From positions 62,001 to 126,000 of the forward strand of contig JABYQS010000067.1 in the NCBI GenBank assembly GCA_022592435.1: 64,000 bases of DNA. The letters are read 5' to 3'. The translations under genes and the position numbers were made by a program. This stretch comes from Cerioporus squamosus. Lineage: Eukaryota; Basidiomycota; Agaricomycetes; Polyporales; Polyporaceae. Below, piece by piece: positions 59,110-64,000 of the stretch. Under the pieces are notes generated by a model that was not told the origin of the DNA, made no database searches, and worked only from the letters and a program-made list of their open reading frames with translations. Every line of letters starts with the position of its first letter. Position 1 is the first letter of the stretch.

Positions 59110-61111
59110 GCAGGGCACTTAGGCAGCGCTCCGATAAATCTGCGAAGAAGCAATGTGAGCAACACATCCACATAACTAGGCCAGTTACTGATGAGGTAGC
59201 CTGAGTTCATCGCCAGGCGGATGAGCCGCAGAAAAGCGTTAGCTAGCATCCACAACACACATCTTCGTGCTTGTCACCCGAACTCGAGAAAGTGAATTGC
59301 AGTGACGCCAACTTGGTGAAACCAGGTATGGACTCAAAAGCGGCGAATACAGTGAATAACTCACATGCAGTAGATATCCGCTTTGCTCTATACCGCTGAC
59401 AAGGTTAGTACTTATGCTCGTTGACACTGACCTGAGGCTCGCGCAGGATGCGAGGTTAGTGACTGACTCTGAGTTAAGCGCACGGTCAGCCTGAAAGTCA
59501 TCTGTATTAAGTACTGGGCTTACTCACACTTACCTACCACTTACTTGAGTACTTACTCATTTCTTACTGCGGCACATGCCGGAGAAGCAACGTCATCGGC
59601 GCTGTGTCATGTTTGGGCGTCGAAGGAACTCGGGAGTCGGGACTTCCAACTCGTCCGACTCAGACTGGCATGCCTTCTCCTCTCTACTTGCCATCTCCAG
59701 CAATCAATCGCTGCTCGTACTCGTACATCGGTGCTTGAATCAACCATGCTGAAAATTATTCTTGCTGTGAGTACCTCGAACTTGAATTACTTGCGAAAAC
59801 CCCTGTGTAGGCGAGTTCTCTCCCCGACCTTGTCCCAGCATAGTAAGTACCGTGCTTATGTGTAACCAAAAAGCTTGCTGATCATTAATTACTTCACCAG
59901 GATACCAGTGAGGATTACGAGTACATGATGGCTCGTGTTCTGAGGCTCCTTGTACTTCAAGGTCACCCAAACTCCTAGGGCACGTCAGAAGACATGGAAG
60001 CTTGAGTTTCGTACCATCGAGTTGAGGCCGGATCTCCTACATGTGCCGCCATGTCCGGCGTAGGTAACGAACATCGTTCCGCATAGACTATTGCGTTTGT
60101 CGATTATCAGCTGCTGAGGCTGCGGCTGAGGCAGCCCGAGGTCAACAAGACTGCCGCATCTTAGTCCTCCACGTTGCTTGTTACCAGTGCCGACGCAGCG
60201 ATCTTCTGTGTCGCAAGTATGTTCTGAACCTCATGGCATCGCGCAGCATCTCACCGCGGAACTCGATCGTTACAGTCTGCGCTCCGAGCGCTGTTGATGT
60301 CGCAACGTCGGCCATAGAGCTCCCGGACGTCAATTCACGCAGTGAAGGTACTCCATTGTCCTTCAGTACAAGAGATGCCACACCCAGTTGGTCAACCCCG
60401 GTGGCGATTCCAAATGGACCCAATAATATCCCTACAAGCTCCGTGCGATGCAAAGAGCGTCTTCGAAGCAGGTTCGCAAGGTTCGCACTCCTCCACGCTG
60501 TATCTCGGGTGTTGATCCCCAGAAGCAGGTCCACTTCTATCTCACCAAATATAGTCCGCCAAGACTGCCCTCGAGGCATCGGTCGCGCCTGTGCTGGACG
60601 CTGTGACTGAGATTCTTCGTTGGACAGGCACACCACTTACGGACCTACCTGGGGACTTCATCTTCCCTGGAGCGTCGTATGCGCGGGCATCCTCGACCAA
60701 CTCAGGGTATGTCCATCTGCTTCAGTTCTCAGGAGCCTCCACATGATCCTCAATAGAAGTTCTTCGCACACAGTACGCTCCCACCGGCGTAGAAGTCCTA
60801 CGATGGCCCGGCGCTCGCCCCTACTCCCCTTCGCGATCAACAAATGGAAACCGGACCCACTGCCAACCAGCACTAGACGACAATGCGCCGTGTTCCCATG
60901 GCTCACGCGACAACCATGCGGCGCACCTCGTCGTAATCGGTATACTTGTCATGGACATTCCGGGCTGTTCCTATCTGCCTCCTGGCGCGTAGAGTCGGGC
61001 CACTATAAATGGTGTTCACGAACAATGGGAGGAGCCAGGCGACTGTCCACTTTCGAACACCCCGCCCTCCTCACGCCCGCGACCTCTCCGCAGGGGTAAC
61101 GACACTCAGTC
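59110..61111. other. Intergenic region with an unassigned frame
   Basis: No firm gene. On the - strand a 151-codon frame (60181-60636) is mildly protein-like in composition but matches nothing I know. On the + strand a tiny spliced frame near 59,747-59,850 (ATGCTGAAAATT...) ends after 17 codons. The upstream region of fungalysin is at the right end. Confidence 0.4.
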
Positions 61112-63668
61112 ATGAAGTTCTCCACCAACTTCTTCCGCTCTGTCATCCTCGCGGTTGTGTGCGCAACTGCCGCCACGGCCGCACCATTCCTGGGCAGCTT
61201 GAAGCACACGACTATCCAGGTGCGCGAGATCAGCCCTGATCTCGTCGTGGAGAGCTTCCACCCTGAGTCTACGCTGGAGGTGCGCAGTCGCAGCGAACAC
61301 AACGATTGTGATGGTTGTGCTGATGCTGAACTTAACAGACGTTCGGCGTGAGCGGCGTTGACCACCCGCTCTCTGCGCGTGGTGAGTTCGACCTCAAGGA
61401 CGCGGCGGTCTCTTTCGTGCAGTCCCGCCTTAACGTCCAGCCCGACACCATCGCGTTCCGGACTGGGTTCTCGAGCGACGTCACTCAGCATGCATTTATC
61501 CGGCAGCAGATCGTAAGCCGAACTCCGTAGCTGGTATCTCACACAGCATGTAGTAGACTAACGCTTTGCGCCTGCAGAACGGCATCCCGATCGCCAATGC
61601 TGTGGCCAACGTCGCCTTCAACAAGGATAACAAGGTTGTTTCCTTTGGCTCATCGTTCGTCAAGCCCTGTAAACATCTCCGCCATGCCATTGCAGTGGAA
61701 GAGTTCTCACGACCCATCTAGCATCTATCCCTTCGACCATACCATCTCTCTCTGTTGATGAGGCGATTACCAAGGCGGAGAGCGCGCTCTCGGGCAAGTT
61801 CAACGAGCACCCGCCGACCATGGAGTTCGTTGTCAAGAAGGACGGCTCCCTCACCCTGACGCATGTCATGCAGATCGAGAACGATGAGACTGGCGCGTGG
61901 TTCGAGGCTTTCGTGGACGCTCATACGAGCGAGGTCGTCCAGCTTACCGACTTCGTCGCGAAGATCACGGTAAGCGCGAATACCTACGAAAATGCAGCTT
62001 GCCCTGATCATTCCTGCGTACGCAGTACCGTGTCCTGCCCATCACCAAAGAGACGCTACCCGAGGGCTTTGAGAACTTGGTCGACCCCCAGAACCCCGCT
62101 GCGTCTCCCGATGGCTGGCATAGTGACGGCACGACTACGACTACGACCACCTCGTGCGTCGCATCTCTCCTGGCAGTCGCTGCAAGATACTGATACCTCC
62201 TGTCATTATCACAGCGGCAACAACGCCATTGCCTTCAAGGGCGCACAGACCAATCTGACCCAAGAGTCCGCGCCCGGCGAGTTCATCTTCACGCAGCAGG
62301 AGAACCAGGCGCCCACGGTCCAGGTGAACATCGACGCGGCGCGCACCAACGCGTTCTATGTCGTCAACACCGTCCACGACATCTCTTTCGTCTACGGCTT
62401 CACCGAGGCCGGCTTCAACTTCCAGAACAACAACTTCGGCAAGGGCGGCGCGGGCAACGACCGCGTGACCATCTCCGTCCAGGATAAGGCTGGCATTGAC
62501 AACGGTGCGTCTCTGGCGGGCTTTGCATAGTGCACGATGAAATGCTGAGACTGAATCTGCCGCAGCCGATTTTGCTACTCCTCCCGAGTGAGTGTTGCCG
62601 CGGCTTGGTTTGAGCAAGTATTGACTTGCTGTCCGTATGTGCAGTGGCCAGTCAGGACGCATGCGGATGTTCCTCTGGGACCACACCAACCCGATGCGTG
62701 ACGGTGCGCTCGAGAATGACATCGTGACTCACGAGAACACGCACGGCATCAGCAACCGCATGACCGGCGGTGGCACTGGCCGGTACGACGAAGGATCATA
62801 AGCTCCAAGAACCGAAATTGACGGTTCCGGCTTCACAGCTGCCTGCAAACGACCGAAGCTGGTGGTATGGGCGAGGGCTGGTCTGATGCGATGGCAGAGT
62901 AAGTGGTGACGCGTGCCATCGCGTACAAACCGCGGTCTCATTATCGTCTGATACAGGTGGACTGAGCACAAGGACGCAACCGTCCCCGACTACGTCCTCG
63001 GCCAATATGTCATCAACGACCCAGCCGGGATCCGCAGCCATCCGTACTCGACTTCTGCGTGAGTGATGCACCACGCTTCTCCTGCCCGTTATGTTGACCA
63101 AGAGACAACTGCAGCACGACGAATCCGCTCCGGTATTCCAGCCTGAAGACCTTGACTGAAGTCCACGGTGCGTATGCGCTCACAAGGAAGCCCCAATTTG
63201 CGCTCACCAACCATCATTGCACAGACATCGGAGAAGTCTGGGCAAACATACTCCACAACGTGTATGCAGGACTCGTCGGTGTGCACGGTTTCTCTGCCAC
63301 GGCCCATACTGATCCTACGTGAGCGCGAGCTGTACGACTCGGACATTGCCACATTTACTGACAAAATGGACTCCCAGGACGACCGGCGGTAACACCGTCT
63401 TCCTCCACCTCTTCCTCGACGCATTCACGCTCCAGCCCTGCAACCCGACCTGTACGTCGCATATCCGCTTCTTCCTGCTCTGCTGGTATATCGCAACTGC
63501 TAACCGCCTGCAACAGTCCTGACCGCTCGCGATGCCTGGATTCAGGCTGATGCCAACCGATTCGGCGGGGCGAACTTCTGCACGCTCTGGACCGCGTTTG
63601 CCTCGCGTGGGCTTGGCGTGAACGCTGCGAACCACAACGACGATTCCACTGTCCCTGCGGGGTGCTGA
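61112..63668 (+). CDS. Fungalysin, secreted M36 zinc metallopeptidase
   Basis: Extracellular protease made as a preproprotein. About eleven introns. Signal peptide (residues 1-23, ending ATAAP), then an FTP propeptide ([18 protein letters not shown]..., [25 protein letters not shown]). Mature part: [39 protein letters not shown], zinc motif HENTH in [18 protein letters not shown] (family HExxH), third zinc ligand Glu in [13 protein letters not shown], and C-terminal [18 protein letters not shown]...[14 protein letters not shown]. All key residues present, so it should be active. In the family the third motif residue is usually Y (HEYTH); here N. Stop TGA 63666-63668. Works with the OPT genes only by inference. 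Confidence 0.93.
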
Positions 63669-63876
63669 ACATAAACTTTTCCGGTAGGAGGGTAACATAG
63701 TTATTACTACTCGCAGTTGTGCGCGCTTCCATCAGTAATATCTGTATACTATATGTGTACGTAGACAGTGTAGCATCCCGGTCGGATGTTGAACTTGTTA
63801 CTTGGTCAGGGTGTGGGTTTTAGCTGAAGGGAATTCAAGCCTAAGCACAACAAAGATAGGATCGGAACCTTCCTGA

Positions 63877-63949
63877 TGCCAGGAGCGTGGATTGAACACG
63901 CGACCTCCAGAACTTCAGTCTGTTGCTCTCCCAGCTGAGCTATCCCGGC
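63877..63949 (-). tRNA. tRNA-Phe (anticodon GAA)
   Basis: On the - strand GCCGGGA acceptor pairs with TCCTGGC (one G-T), D arm GCTC...GAGC, anticodon loop CTGAAGT, T arm GCGTG-TTCAATC-CACGC, discriminator A. No intron. The anticodon stem closes with one mismatch (A opposite G). Confidence 0.9.
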
Positions 63950-64000
63950 GCTGAGTAAAGTGTTGATACAAGGTATAATATCATGTACCAGCAGAATCTT

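Noticed and set aside
59545..59865. Small + strand gene upstream of fungalysin
   Set aside because: The frame is low-complexity and the apparent splicing leads to an early stop; it may be chance.

Overview
The window looks like nuclear DNA of a filamentous basidiomycete, probably an Agaricomycete. Genes are cut by many introns of about 45-70 nt with GTRNGT starts, CTRAY-like branch sites and YAG ends. The DNA is GC-rich. The recognisable genes are OPT transporters, a fungalysin, an Msb1-family protein and a GH105-like enzyme. The species cannot be named from sequence alone.

Left half (1 to about 31,635): a head-to-tail tandem array of about 8 kb units: R1 (1-7808, cut by the window edge), R2 (7809-15662), R3 (15663-23640) and R4 (23641 to about 31,635). 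Each unit carries the 3' third of an SMC2 (condensin ATPase) gene on the + strand. Facing it tail to tail on the - strand is a very small four-exon gene for Kish (KSH1/TMEM167), whose first coding exon is only the ATG. Both genes are open in R3 and R4 and frameshifted in R1 and R2. R1 also holds a 1,215 bp element with CACTG termini and a 3 bp target duplication (CACTA-like). That element contains a five-exon spliced reading frame with no family I recognise. R3 is a mosaic: its left part matches R1 and its right part matches R4. The remaining 5-6 kb of each unit shows only fragmentary coding signal.

Right half (about 31.6-64 kb): ordinary single-copy DNA. After about 3.4 kb without a firm gene come a nine-exon OPT oligopeptide transporter (35057-37842), a secreted six-hairpin glycosidase of GH88/GH105 type with a Ser-rich stalk and probable GPI signal (39650-41539), an intron-containing tRNA-Lys(CUU), an AT-hook protein (42224-44701), a second OPT transporter closely related to the first (46763-49771), a small Pro/Gly/Tyr-rich membrane protein (to 51164), an Msb1/Mug8-domain morphogenesis protein (51621-55383), a METTL7-like methyltransferase (56528-57386), a ferredoxin/adrenodoxin-NADP reductase on the - strand (57563-59109), an M36 fungalysin metallopeptidase (61112-63668) and tRNA-Phe(GAA).

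Fungalysin, the two OPT transporters and the secreted glycosidase fit extracellular breakdown of protein and polysaccharide followed by peptide uptake; that they work together is inference. The most unusual part is the SMC2-fragment/Kish array with its copy-specific promoters, frameshifts and transposon.
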